The position numbers were made by a program, and so were the translations under genes. This document shows, piece by piece, positions 15,434 to 23,671 of a DNA stretch of 41,691 bases (position 1 is its first letter; each line of letters begins with the position of its first letter). The stretch lies in assembly GCA_900548465.1 (NCBI GenBank), contig URKY01000020.1, positions 1 to 41,691 of the forward strand, written 5' to 3'. This DNA is from an uncultured Eubacterium sp. (GTDB lineage: Bacteria > Bacillota > Clostridia > Lachnospirales > Lachnospiraceae). The notes beneath the pieces are model-generated. The model worked only from the letters and a program-made list of their open reading frames with translations, was not told where the DNA came from and searched no databases.

Positions 15434-16816
15434 TTGAAAGAAAAGAGTGAATCAAAGAAAATGGATATGCTACAGGGGTCCATTTGGAATAAACTTCCAC
15501 AATTTGCTCTCCCGGTAGCAGCAACAGGAATTTTGGAACAGTTGTTTAATGCATCAGATATTGCAATTGTTGGTAATTTTACGGGAAAAAACAGCACGCT
15601 TTCAGTGGCGGCTGTCGGTGCTAACAGCCCGATTGTAGGACTCATTTTAAATCTTTTTATAGGAATTGCATTGGGGGCAAATGTAGTTATTGCCAATGCA
15701 GTAGGTCACAAAGATAACAAAACCGTAAAAAAGGCCGTACATACATCGATTGTCATGGCAGTAATAGGTGGCATACTCGTGACTATAGTTGGAGAATTAG
15801 GCATAGCATATTTGCTAAAATCTTTAAATGTACCATCAGATGTATTTAAACTGGCTTTACTATATATGCGAATATATTTGTTGGGAATGCCGGCTATTCT
15901 CTTGTACAATTTTGAGGCGGCAATTTTTAGAAGCATAGGTGATACAAAAGTACCGCTTCAGGCACTGGCAATTTCAGGTGTTTTGAATGTTTTACTTAAT
16001 CTGTTTTTCGTTATTGTATTGCATATGACGGTAAATGGAGTAGCAATTGCCACAGTTATTGCAAACGTGGTAAGTTCCACAGTTTTGTTTATAAAGTTGA
16101 GAAAAACAGACAAGCTTATTCACGTTGATATAAATGATTTGAGGTTTTCAAAGGACACCTTTGGAAAAATTATGCGTATTGGTTTGCCGGCAGGAATTCA
16201 AAGCGGAGTATTTGCAATTGCAAACATTGTAATTCAGGCAGCAATAAACAGCCTTGGAACTATTGTTATAGCAGCTTCAAGTGCAGCCTTAAATATTGAA
16301 ATGTTTGCTTACTTTGTACTTAATTCATTTAGTCAGGCATGTACTACATTTACGTCACAAAATTATGGTGCAGGAAATGTTAAACGTTGTAAGAAAACCC
16401 TGCTATTATGCATAATAGAGGATGCAATTGCATCAGCAGCAATTATTGCAGTGGTACTTCTTACAGGTAAAAGCCTGCTTGCAATTTTCAATAATAATCA
16501 GCAGGTTATAGAAATTGGATACACAAGATTATTAATAATATTCTTCGCATACATATTTAGTATGATTTATGAGAATATGTCGGGATACTTAAGGGGATTT
16601 GGAATTTCCCTTATACCGGCGATTCTTACAATTATAGGAGTTTGCGTTGTGAGAATAGTGTGGATTTATACAGTATTCCCATTGCACAGAAATTTTAAAA
16701 CTATAATGCTGGCTTATCCGTTAAGTCTGTCAACAACGGCAGTGCTGATTTTTATAGCGGTGTTAGTGTGCAGACCGGCTAAAAGATACGAACTTAGAGC
16801 AGGAAAGTTCTTGTAG
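15434..16816 (+). CDS. MATE-family multidrug/Na+ exporter
   Basis: A 460-aa protein with the MATE pattern: LPVAATGILEQLFNASDIAI in the first helix, then GALGAN-like IGIALGANVVIANAVG, and the second bundle GLPAGIQSGVFAIANIVIQA with a SxxxFTSQNYGAGN loop. About 12 membrane helices are visible. The start is TTG 15434, because AGGAGG at 15422-15427 is perfectly placed and the next ATG (15461) has no site. It follows the TetR relic by 10 bases, so the two were once an operon and the exporter has probably lost its repressor. Its last codons overlap the second flavodoxin relic. Confidence 0.88.
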   Translation: MKEKSESKKMDMLQGSIWNKLPQFALPVAATGILEQLFNASDIAIVGNFTGKNSTLSVAAVGANSPIVGLILNLFIGIALGANVVIANAVGHKDNKTVKKAVHTSIVMAVIGGILVTIVGELGIAYLLKSLNVPSDVFKLALLYMRIYLLGMPAILLYNFEAAIFRSIGDTKVPLQALAISGVLNVLLNLFFVIVLHMTVNGVAIATVIANVVSSTVLFIKLRKTDKLIHVDINDLRFSKDTFGKIMRIGLPAGIQSGVFAIANIVIQAAINSLGTIVIAASSAALNIEMFAYFVLNSFSQACTTFTSQNYGAGNVKRCKKTLLLCIIEDAIASAAIIAVVLLTGKSLLAIFNNNQQVIEIGYTRLLIIFFAYIFSMIYENMSGYLRGFGISLIPAILTIIGVCVVRIVWIYTVFPLHRNFKTIMLAYPLSLSTTAVLIFIAVLVCRPAKRYELRAGKFL

Positions 16817-17025
16817 TTTATTTTTCCGTAACCGGAAATACAAAAACTGTAGTTAAGAAGATACAGAAATCAACTAAAGGCAGGCTTTACAAAATAAATC
16901 CCAGTAAACCATACACTAAAGAAGATATAAATTATTCAGTAAATAAATGCAGAGCAAATGCTGAACAACAGTCGGAAACTGCAAGACCTGAAATTAAAGG
17001 AAAGGTCAAAAAAATAAGAAAATCT
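16801..17025 (+). pseudogene. Second flavodoxin relic, N-terminal part only
   Basis: Starting inside the end of the MATE gene in another frame, the sequence reads RKVLVVYFSVTGNTKTVVKK, then GRLYKINPSKPYTKEDINYS and NKCRANAEQQSETARPEIKG. This is the FMN phosphate loop and following helix of a Flavodoxin_4-type protein. Similarity stops near 17025, before the WWG loop. No start codon precedes it. The MATE C-terminal residues GKFL are encoded by the same bases, so the deletion edge lies within the exporter's last codons. Two flavodoxin relics thus flank one exporter. Confidence 0.65.
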
Positions 17026-17045
17026 GGGGACGAAAAGCAACACAA

Positions 17046-17073
17046 AAGCCTGAAATCCAAAAATTTCAGGCTT
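17046..17073 (-). terminator. Terminator of the galKT operon
   Basis: An 11-bp perfect stem: AAGCCTGAAAT (17046-17056) and ATTTCAGGCTT (17063-17073), loop of six. On the minus strand it is followed by a T-rich tract. It begins 23 bases beyond the galT stop. Confidence 0.8.
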
Positions 17074-17095
17074 GAAAAAAACAATATAAATGTTA

Positions 17096-18586
17096 CTATA
17101 ATATGCCTATAAACTTCTTAAACGACTCCAACCCCTCAGGAGTACATTTGTACACGCCGGCATCCTCAAGAACCTTTACAAACACTTTTCCAATTTCAGT
17201 TTCTAAGACTTCCATAACATTTTCAGAAGTAATGTCATGTCTGGTGGAAAGGATTTCATTGGCCCAATCAGCGTGCTTGGCGATAGCTTCATTGCCGGAT
17301 ATATCGTTTCCCTTGATGATGTATTCTGCTAAAAGATTCATCTCATTTTTAAGTCTTGAAGGAAGAACAGCCAGACCCATTACTTCAATAAGACCAATGT
17401 TTTCTTTCTTAATGTGATGAAGCTTTTCATGTGGATGGTACACACCTAATGGATGTTCAGGAGTAGTAATGTTATTTCTTAACGCCAGGTCCAATTCATA
17501 CATACCATCTCTAAAGCGGGCAATCGGAGTAATTGTATTGTGTGGTTTCCCATCTGTATTTGCAAAGATAAAGGCATCCTCATCAGTATAATTTCTCCAT
17601 TTGACTAATATATGTGAAGCTAGTCTTACAATGTCTTCAGTGCTGTCTGATTTAAGTCTTATGACAGAGAGAGGCCATTTAAGGACTTCGCAGGAAACGT
17701 TATTAAATTCAGGTACTTCAAAAGAAAATACTGATTTAGCCTTAGCCATGGCAAAAGTATAGTGCCCACCCTGAAAATGATCGTGACTTAATATTGAACC
17801 GCCAACTATCGGAAGGTCAGCATTTGAACCTATAAAATAGTGAGGGAACATTTTGACAAAATCAAAAAGTTTAACAAATGTTGAAGTATCAATTTTCATT
17901 GGAGTATGTCTGTTGTTAAATACAATACAGTGTTCATTATAATAAACGTAAGGTGAGTACTGCATGTTCCAGTCAGAATTACCAAGTCTTAAAGGAATTA
18001 TACGGTGATTTTGTCTGGCAGGGTGGTTAGTGTTTCCTGCGTAGCCTTCGTTTTCACGGCAAAGAAGGCATTTAGGGTAGCCCGATGATGGAGCATTTTT
18101 TGCTGCTGCAATTAATTTAGGGTCCTTTTCAGGCTTTGATAAATTAATTGTTATGTCGATATCCCCATATTCAGACGGAACTTTCCATTTTAAATCCTTG
18201 GCAATGCGGTCTCTTCTGATGTAATTGGTATTTTGACTGAAATCATAATAGAAATCAGTTGCTTCTTTAGGGGAGGTCTCATAAAGAAACCAGAATCTGT
18301 TTTGCAGTTGTGAAGGGCGGGGGGTAATGCAGTTCATTAATTTGGTATCAAACAAATCCCTGTAAGTTACACTATCCTCTATTAAGCCTTCATCAACGGC
18401 AATATCTAAAAGATTGTTTAATATTTCATCTAAAGGCAGGGAAGTCTCACTAATATCAGGGTCGCTAAAATTGTCTTTTCCATATATTTCAAGTAACAGA
18501 TTAGTAGAGTATACTCTTTCATTTTCAGGAATAAGTCCTGATGAAACGCCGTAGTCTACAAGTTGTTTAATATAAAAATCTAACAT
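17096..18586 (-). CDS. galT: UDP-glucose--hexose-1-phosphate uridylyltransferase, class II
   Basis: A 496-aa Leloir pathway enzyme. It transfers UMP from UDP-glucose to galactose-1-phosphate. The length (about 500 aa) and the motifs GYPKCLLCRENEGYAGN, HPARQNHRIIPL and ILSHDHFQGG (the His-x-His region) are those of the class II GalT of Firmicutes, which differs from the shorter E. coli form. ATG lies at 18584-18586 inside the last codons of galK (7-bp overlap), after GGAGGTG, so translation is coupled. The terminator follows at once. Confidence 0.95.
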   Translation of the reverse strand: MLDFYIKQLVDYGVSSGLIPENERVYSTNLLLEIYGKDNFSDPDISETSLPLDEILNNLLDIAVDEGLIEDSVTYRDLFDTKLMNCITPRPSQLQNRFWFLYETSPKEATDFYYDFSQNTNYIRRDRIAKDLKWKVPSEYGDIDITINLSKPEKDPKLIAAAKNAPSSGYPKCLLCRENEGYAGNTNHPARQNHRIIPLRLGNSDWNMQYSPYVYYNEHCIVFNNRHTPMKIDTSTFVKLFDFVKMFPHYFIGSNADLPIVGGSILSHDHFQGGHYTFAMAKAKSVFSFEVPEFNNVSCEVLKWPLSVIRLKSDSTEDIVRLASHILVKWRNYTDEDAFIFANTDGKPHNTITPIARFRDGMYELDLALRNNITTPEHPLGVYHPHEKLHHIKKENIGLIEVMGLAVLPSRLKNEMNLLAEYIIKGNDISGNEAIAKHADWANEILSTRHDITSENVMEVLETEIGKVFVKVLEDAGVYKCTPEGLESFKKFIGIL

Positions 18587-19863
18587 ACCTTAGCACCTCC
18601 AATACCTCTGATATTTAAAATATGACATGAGCCTTCGCCAAATATCTGCTCAATATAATTTTTATATGATGACACAAAATCCTTCTTAACAAAAAGCTGA
18701 ATAGTACCGGCGAATCCGCCACCGTGAACACGGCACACACCATTGTTTCCTAAAAAGGATTCGCTTACTGTAAGGGCTAAAGCAATAGGCTGGTTTTTAG
18801 CATCCTTTGGTGAGTAAATATTTTGAAGACACTTGTATGAAGAATCTCCTGAAGCTTTAACTAATTTCAAAAACTCTTCGAAGTTTTCCTTTAAAAGAGC
18901 ATCAGTTTCTAACTCTACGCGTTTATTTTCATTAAAGAAATGTATTGCACGGAGAAGGGCTCTTGGGCTTACTTCCTTTGCAATTTCCGGAAGTTTTTTG
19001 AAGAAATCATTGCTGTCTATTTCACCGAGAACTTTCTTGTTCATTTTAGAAGCAACTTCTTTCATTTCAAGAGGAATCATTGCATAATCCTCAGTTAAAT
19101 CTGCGTGGGATCCTTTTGTGTCAACGATGCAAAGACAATAACCTTCTTTATCTAAATCAAATTTAACCTGCTCAACAACAGGCTTATCTGGATTTTCAAA
19201 ATTAATGTGAACAAAGCCACCAACGGAACAAGCCATCTGATCCATTAAACCACAAGGCTTTCCAAAAAAATTATTTTCTGCATATTGTCCTATAATCGCA
19301 ATGTCAATTGGAGAAATTTTCATGTCATTATAAAGACCTGAAAGGATTGTTCCAATTAAAGTTTCAAAAGCGGCAGAAGAAGAAAGCCCTGCCCCATTTA
19401 AAACATCACTTGTTATGTAAGCATTAAAAGCACCGATTTTAAAACCACGTTCAATAAATCCATTTAAAATACCTTTAATTAAAGATAATGTGGTTTCTTT
19501 TTCGTCTTCAGAATAAGAAATATCATCTAAATCAATTTCCACAGGTGAATATCCTTCGGACACAATTTTTATCATATTGTCAGAGTTGTCTGAAACAATG
19601 GCAATAGCGTCAAGGTTAACAGAAGCGGCAAGTACCTCACCGTGCTGGTGGTCTGTGTGATTGCCTCCAACCTCAGTTCTTCCGGGTGCACTGTAGATTT
19701 CAATGTCCTTTTCTCCAAAGATAGAGTTGTGCTGTTTTATGGCATTTTCATAACGCTTTCTTTGGACAGACAATACATCTTCCGTGTTAATGTAAAGAGT
19801 TGACAATGATGAATCAAGCTCTTTGCTTACCAGTTTTTCCAAAATTAAATTACTGTTATACAT
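18580..19863 (-). CDS. galK: Galactokinase
   Basis: A 427-aa GHMP kinase that phosphorylates galactose at C1. The galactokinase signature APGRTEVGGNHTDHQHG, the ATP loop NGAGLSSSAAFE and the C-terminal RVHGGGFAGT are all intact. The length is typical of Firmicute GalK with an N-terminal extension. GGAGGAA precedes ATG 19863. It is the first gene of the galKT operon and diverges from the LacI-type regulator. Its promoter (TTGATT / TATATT, 17-base spacer) is overlapped by half-sites likely bound by that regulator. Confidence 0.95.
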   Translation of the reverse strand: MYNSNLILEKLVSKELDSSLSTLYINTEDVLSVQRKRYENAIKQHNSIFGEKDIEIYSAPGRTEVGGNHTDHQHGEVLAASVNLDAIAIVSDNSDNMIKIVSEGYSPVEIDLDDISYSEDEKETTLSLIKGILNGFIERGFKIGAFNAYITSDVLNGAGLSSSAAFETLIGTILSGLYNDMKISPIDIAIIGQYAENNFFGKPCGLMDQMACSVGGFVHINFENPDKPVVEQVKFDLDKEGYCLCIVDTKGSHADLTEDYAMIPLEMKEVASKMNKKVLGEIDSNDFFKKLPEIAKEVSPRALLRAIHFFNENKRVELETDALLKENFEEFLKLVKASGDSSYKCLQNIYSPKDAKNQPIALALTVSESFLGNNGVCRVHGGGFAGTIQLFVKKDFVSSYKNYIEQIFGEGSCHILNIRGIGGAKVC

Positions 19864-19890
19864 ATTATATTCCTCCGTAACATACTCTCT

Positions 19891-19964
19891 TTTAGTAAAT
19901 ATATAATAAATTTACTAAAAAATCAATAAAAATTTACTAAAAATAATAAAAAAGTAGTAAATTT
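19891..19964. promoter_or_regulatory. Cluster of four TTTACTAAA-type half-sites between galK and the regulator
   Basis: TTTAGTAAA at 19891-19899, TTTACTAAA at 19911-19919 and again at 19933-19941, and TAGTAAATTT at 19955-19964. Start-to-start distances are 20, 22 and 22 bases, about two helical turns, so all lie on one DNA face. The first two and the last two form inverted pairs. They overlap the galK promoter and the region in front of the regulator's -10. LacI-family dimers bind inverted half-sites, so autoregulation and galKT control by the adjacent gene is a reasonable inference. Confidence 0.65.
19898..19926 (-). promoter_or_regulatory. Promoter of galKT
   Basis: On the minus strand TTGATT (19921-19926) and TATATT (19898-19903) are spaced by 17 bases. 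Half-sites sit in the spacer and over the -10. Confidence 0.6.
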
Positions 19965-19977
19965 TTAAAAAATCCTG

Positions 19978-19983
19978 TATAAT
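19978..19983 (+). promoter_or_regulatory. -10 box of the LacI-type regulator gene
   Basis: A perfect TATAAT, 29 bases before the start codon. The matching -35 position falls on a half-site and is poor. Confidence 0.5.
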
Positions 19984-20012
19984 AGACTAAAAATAAAGTT
20001 ACGGAGGCTTGT

Positions 20013-20993
20013 ATGGCAACAATAAAAGATATAGCAAAACTTTCAGGTGTCAGTGCCGCTGCAGTATCCAGAATATTAAATAATGACTCAACCCTGTCAG
20101 CGTCTTTAGAGACTAAACAGAAAGTAATAGAAACAGCGAAGAAGTTAGGATATAAGAAAATCCCAAAGGGAAATAAAGCTACATTTAAGCTTGGAATTTT
20201 GCAATGGTTTTCCCCGGAGCAGGAAACTCAGGACAGTTATTACTTAGACATAAGAAAAGGAGTAGAAGACTTTTGTCTGAAAAACAGTGTCCAGATAATA
20301 CGTACATTTAAAACGGATGTTGATTACATGGGACAGCTTGAAAATGTAGACGGACTGATATGTATTGGAAAGTTTAGTGACAAGGAAATTAAGAATCTGA
20401 TTGGAATAACTGAAAATATAGTTTTTCTGGATATGCCTATAAAAAATTATCTTGCTACATCAATAACAATGGATTTTAAAAAGGCAGTTTATGATGTGAT
20501 GGAATATTTAGAAAGAAAAGGTCACGAAAGAATTGCATTTCTTGCAGGTAGAGAATATCTTGACGAGAATACGGAATTTGAAGATGACAGAAAGAGATAT
20601 TTTTGCGAGTTTTGTGAATCAAGAAACTTTGACTACAGTGATATGTTAAAAATCGGAACATATACAGTTGAGTCCGGCTATGAGATGATGCAGGAGTTAA
20701 TTAAGGATAGCAATGTTCCAACAGCAGTATTTGCTGCCAGCGACCAGATCGCAATAGGAGCCATAAAGGCATTAACTGAAAACAATATAAAAGTTCCTAA
20801 CGAAGTTTCGGTTATAGGTTTTGATGATAGCGAGATTTGTAAATATACAACACCTGAACTTACAACAGTTCACGCACCGGCTTATGAAATGGGGCAGTAT
20901 GGAGTGAATATTTTATTTGCCCATTCCAACTTAAGCAAGAATGCACCTATGCGGATAAAAATGGCATGTAATCTAATTAAGCGAAACACATAA
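20013..20993 (+). CDS. LacI-family regulator of the galactose genes (GalR-like)
   Basis: A 326-aa repressor. The LacI helix-turn-helix is at residues 1-50: TIKDIAKLSGVSAAAVSRIL, then the hinge. The rest is a periplasmic-binding-like sensor domain with the family pattern ERKGHERIAFLAG, TAVFAASDQIAIGAIKAL and VSVIGFDDSEICKYTTPELT. GGAGG precedes ATG 20013. It is divergent from galKT and followed on its own strand by galM, so galactose or a derivative is the likely effector. The half-site cluster in the shared intergenic region is the probable operator. Confidence 0.88.
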   Translation: MATIKDIAKLSGVSAAAVSRILNNDSTLSASLETKQKVIETAKKLGYKKIPKGNKATFKLGILQWFSPEQETQDSYYLDIRKGVEDFCLKNSVQIIRTFKTDVDYMGQLENVDGLICIGKFSDKEIKNLIGITENIVFLDMPIKNYLATSITMDFKKAVYDVMEYLERKGHERIAFLAGREYLDENTEFEDDRKRYFCEFCESRNFDYSDMLKIGTYTVESGYEMMQELIKDSNVPTAVFAASDQIAIGAIKALTENNIKVPNEVSVIGFDDSEICKYTTPELTTVHAPAYEMGQYGVNILFAHSNLSKNAPMRIKMACNLIKRNT

Positions 20994-21074
20994 ATAGTTC
21001 ATTTTCTATAAATGTTTTCGAGGAACGGACGCCTGCAGAATGGAGTGGGCAATACATATTAACAGGAGAAAAAT

Positions 21075-22121
21075 ATGAAGAAAGAAAGTTTTGGAAAAAT
21101 ATCTAATGGAACGGAAACGAATTTATACACTATTGAAAATAAAAACGGATTAAAGATAAAGGTTACGGATTTTGGTGCCACGTTAGTTGCCATTGAAGTA
21201 CCGGACAAAAGCGGTAAACCGGTGGATGTGGTTTTAGGATATGACAGTGCCGTGGAATACGAAAAGGGAAATGCATGTTTTGGAGCAAACGTTGGTAGAA
21301 ATGCCAACAGAATTGCAGATGCTAAATGTTCTATAGATGGAGTTACATATAACCTTGAGGCAAATGATGGAGATAACAATCTTCACAGCGGTAGCAAAAA
21401 CAGCACGGAAAAACAGATTTGGACTAAATGTGGTGAGGATAAAAACAGTCTGTCATTTGAAATGACAAGTGGGGATTTAGAACAGGGTTTCCCGGGAAAT
21501 CTTCATATACAACTTACATATACAGTAACTGATGACAATGAGGTGCTTTTGTCATTTAGGGGAAATACAGACAAAACTACAATTGCAAACTTTACCAATC
21601 ATTCATATTACAATTTAAATGGACAGGGAACAGGAAAAGTATTTAACCATAAATTAAAAATATATGCAGATTATTTTACACCTATGGGTTCTTCGGCTTC
21701 AATTCCAACAGGTGAAATAAGAAGCGTCAAAAAAACACCTTTTGATTTTACAAAAGAAAAAGCAATAGGTGATGATTTTGAAAAAGAGGACCGGCAGCTT
21801 AAATTTGGAACAGGCTACGATCACAATTTTGTAATTAATGGAGAGTCTCACAGTATGCGGAGGGCGGCAAAAGCCAAAGGAGACAACACCGGAATAATAA
21901 TGGAATTGTACACAAACACTCCGGGAATGCAGTTGTACACCGCTAATTTTCTTTTAAATGAAAAAGGAAAGGGAAATGCAGTATATGACAAGCGAGATGC
22001 TTTTTGTCTGGAACCACAGTTCTTTCCAAATCATATAAATGAAGAAAACTTTGAATCGGCAATATTAAAACCGGATGAGGAATATAGATTCGATATAAAA
22101 TTAAAATTTACTGTAGAATAA
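21075..22121 (+). CDS. galM: Aldose 1-epimerase (mutarotase)
   Basis: A 348-aa galactose mutarotase that interconverts beta- and alpha-D-galactose and so feeds GalK. Visible motifs are FGATLVAIEVPDKSGK, CFGANVGRNANRIADAK, the catalytic-His segment NFTNHSYYNLNG, the FGTGYDHNFV loop and the catalytic-Glu segment CLEPQFFPNHIN. Length is standard. AGGAG precedes ATG 21075. It completes the galK-galT-galM set; it lies 80 bases behind the regulator and may be read through from it. No UDP-glucose 4-epimerase gene is in this window. Confidence 0.93.
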   Translation: MKKESFGKISNGTETNLYTIENKNGLKIKVTDFGATLVAIEVPDKSGKPVDVVLGYDSAVEYEKGNACFGANVGRNANRIADAKCSIDGVTYNLEANDGDNNLHSGSKNSTEKQIWTKCGEDKNSLSFEMTSGDLEQGFPGNLHIQLTYTVTDDNEVLLSFRGNTDKTTIANFTNHSYYNLNGQGTGKVFNHKLKIYADYFTPMGSSASIPTGEIRSVKKTPFDFTKEKAIGDDFEKEDRQLKFGTGYDHNFVINGESHSMRRAAKAKGDNTGIIMELYTNTPGMQLYTANFLLNEKGKGNAVYDKRDAFCLEPQFFPNHINEENFESAILKPDEEYRFDIKLKFTVE

Positions 22122-22133
22122 TAATGTAAGAGA

Positions 22134-22162
22134 AAACAACAGTTTAGTGGCTGTTGTTTTTT
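22134..22162 (+). terminator. Terminator of galM
   Basis: AAACAACAG (22134-22142), an 8-base loop and CTGTTGTTT (22151-22159), ending in a T run. Confidence 0.85.
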
Positions 22163-22175
22163 CAGTTTGCGAGCC

Positions 22176-22303
22176 ATGGGCGCGCTCTAACGGGTGCAAG
22201 TCCCGAACATGCCCAGATATTGGGAAGTGTATAGCTAAACAACGAACTATAAGAAGTCAGCCGAGCCCATAGTAGTGAAGAAGTCTCTGTAAAGGAGATG
22301 AAA
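22176..22303 (+). ncRNA. Group II intron 5' fragment without its reverse transcriptase
   Basis: The sequence carries phrases typical of domain I of bacterial group II introns: GGGCGCGC near the start, CGGGTGCAAGTCCCG at 22191-22205, AGAAGTCAGCCGAGCCCATA at 22252-22271, and GTGAAGAAGTCTCTGTAAAG leading to a GGAGATG. In complete introns the reverse transcriptase-maturase gene follows shortly. Here the similarity ends by about 22303, and the next ORF (22392) is a Nudix gene. No domain V hairpin was seen. It starts about 13 bases after the galM terminator, the kind of place group IIC introns use; class assignment is inference. Confidence 0.6.
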
Positions 22304-22391
22304 AAAACAATTTTATGGTTGTAAATTACCGAAATATTACTTATGATATTAAGACGAAATGTACTAAAAGATAATTAGCGGAGGCGTTGCT

Positions 22392-22910
22392 ATGGAAAAA
22401 TGGGATTTATATACAAAGGACAGAATTAGAACCGGGAAAACAATCAATAAGGGAGAGCATGTACCAAAGGATTGTTTTAGAACTGTTGTACATGTTTCAA
22501 TTTTTAATGATGAAGGGAAAATGCTGATTCAAAAAAGACAAAAGGATAAAAAACTTTGGTCGGATTTATGGGATGTATCTGTTGGAGGTAGCGTTATTGC
22601 AGGTGAGAACAGTGCAGAGGCCGCTGAAAGGGAAACTTTTGAGGAATTAGGATACAGACTGGATTTGAAAAATGAGAGACCGGCATTTACCATAGATTTT
22701 GACGAAGGATTTGACGACTGTTATCTTGTAGAAAGAAATATAGATATAGACCAGCTTACTTTACAGAAGACTGAAGTTCAGGATGTAAAGTGGGCAACTA
22801 TGGAAGAGATTCTTGAGATGATTGAAAATGGAGAATTCATATCATACCATAAGTCTAAAATAGAAATGGAATTTTTCTTAAGAAACAGAAGAGGAACACA
22901 TACAAAATAA
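22392..22910 (+). CDS. Nudix hydrolase
   Basis: A 172-aa protein with a complete Nudix box: GSVIAGE, seven residues, then RETFEELGY (pattern Gx5Ex7REUxEExGU) at about residues 67-89. The opening MEKWDLYTKDRIRTGKTINK resembles YfcD/Idi-like Nudix enzymes, which act on diphosphate-linked substrates; the substrate is not predictable. GGAGG precedes ATG 22392. A HAD phosphatase follows after 21 bases, so the two are probably one transcript of housekeeping-type phosphate hydrolases. Confidence 0.88.
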   Translation: MEKWDLYTKDRIRTGKTINKGEHVPKDCFRTVVHVSIFNDEGKMLIQKRQKDKKLWSDLWDVSVGGSVIAGENSAEAAERETFEELGYRLDLKNERPAFTIDFDEGFDDCYLVERNIDIDQLTLQKTEVQDVKWATMEEILEMIENGEFISYHKSKIEMEFFLRNRRGTHTK

Positions 22911-22931
22911 ATTAAAAAAGGATGAAAAAAT

Positions 22932-23588
22932 ATGGGTAAAGCAGTTATTTTTGATATGGACGGGCTAATGATAGACAGCGAGAGGGTTACCTTTAAATGG
23001 TATAAGGAATATATGAGACAATGTGGAATGGATATGCCAGAGGAGTTTTATAAAACGCTGCTGGGACAGACAAAAGCAGAATGTAAACAAAAATTTATAA
23101 AGACATATGGCAATGATTTTCCTTATGAAGAGTCTGTGGACTGGGTACATAAAAAAATGCAGGAAGAATTTGAAAATGATGGTATTCCAATAAAAGAAGG
23201 GCTTGTGGAATTGCTGAAATTTTTAAAGGAAAAAAAATACAAGACAGTAGTGGCAACTTCCAGCGAAAGAAAAAGAGTTGAATTTATACTTGAAAAAGCC
23301 GGAATCAGACAGTATTTTAATGATATTATATGTGGTGATGAGGTTGAGAAAGGAAAACCAAATCCGGAAATCTTTTTAAGGGCATGTGAGAAAGTAAATG
23401 TAAATCCGGAAAATGCATTGGTTTTAGAAGATTCAGAAGCAGGGATAGAGGCTGCAAATGTAGGAAATATAAATGTCATATGTGTGCCGGATATGAAATT
23501 TCCTGATGAAAAATATCAGAAAATGTCGAAAGAAATATGTAAAAATCTTTTAGAGGCAAAAATATATATAGAACAATATTGCGGTTAA
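22932..23588 (+). CDS. HAD-superfamily phosphatase (beta-phosphoglucomutase-like)
   Basis: A 218-aa HAD-IA hydrolase. Motif I FDMDGLMIDSE holds the nucleophile Asp9 and acid/base Asp11. Motif II is VATSS, motif III the Lys in KGKPNPEIF, and motif IV LVLEDSEAGIEAA. An alpha-helical cap lies at about residues 15-85, as in beta-phosphoglucomutase and small sugar-phosphate phosphatases. ATG 22932 follows AAAGGATG. Its substrate is probably a sugar phosphate; being close to the gal genes is suggestive only. Confidence 0.88.
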   Translation: MGKAVIFDMDGLMIDSERVTFKWYKEYMRQCGMDMPEEFYKTLLGQTKAECKQKFIKTYGNDFPYEESVDWVHKKMQEEFENDGIPIKEGLVELLKFLKEKKYKTVVATSSERKRVEFILEKAGIRQYFNDIICGDEVEKGKPNPEIFLRACEKVNVNPENALVLEDSEAGIEAANVGNINVICVPDMKFPDEKYQKMSKEICKNLLEAKIYIEQYCG

Positions 23589-23606
23589 ATAAATTAGTGT
23601 TATAAT
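23579..23606 (+). promoter_or_regulatory. Probable promoter of the potassium uptake operon
   Basis: TTGCGG (23579-23584), a 16-base spacer and a perfect TATAAT (23601-23606), 66 bases before trkA. The -35 overlaps the stop of the HAD gene. Confidence 0.5.
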
Positions 23607-23671
23607 TATATGGATTCTAATTAAAAAAAGAATAATTAATGTCTTTATTTTAAGAAAACGTGGAGGAAAAT

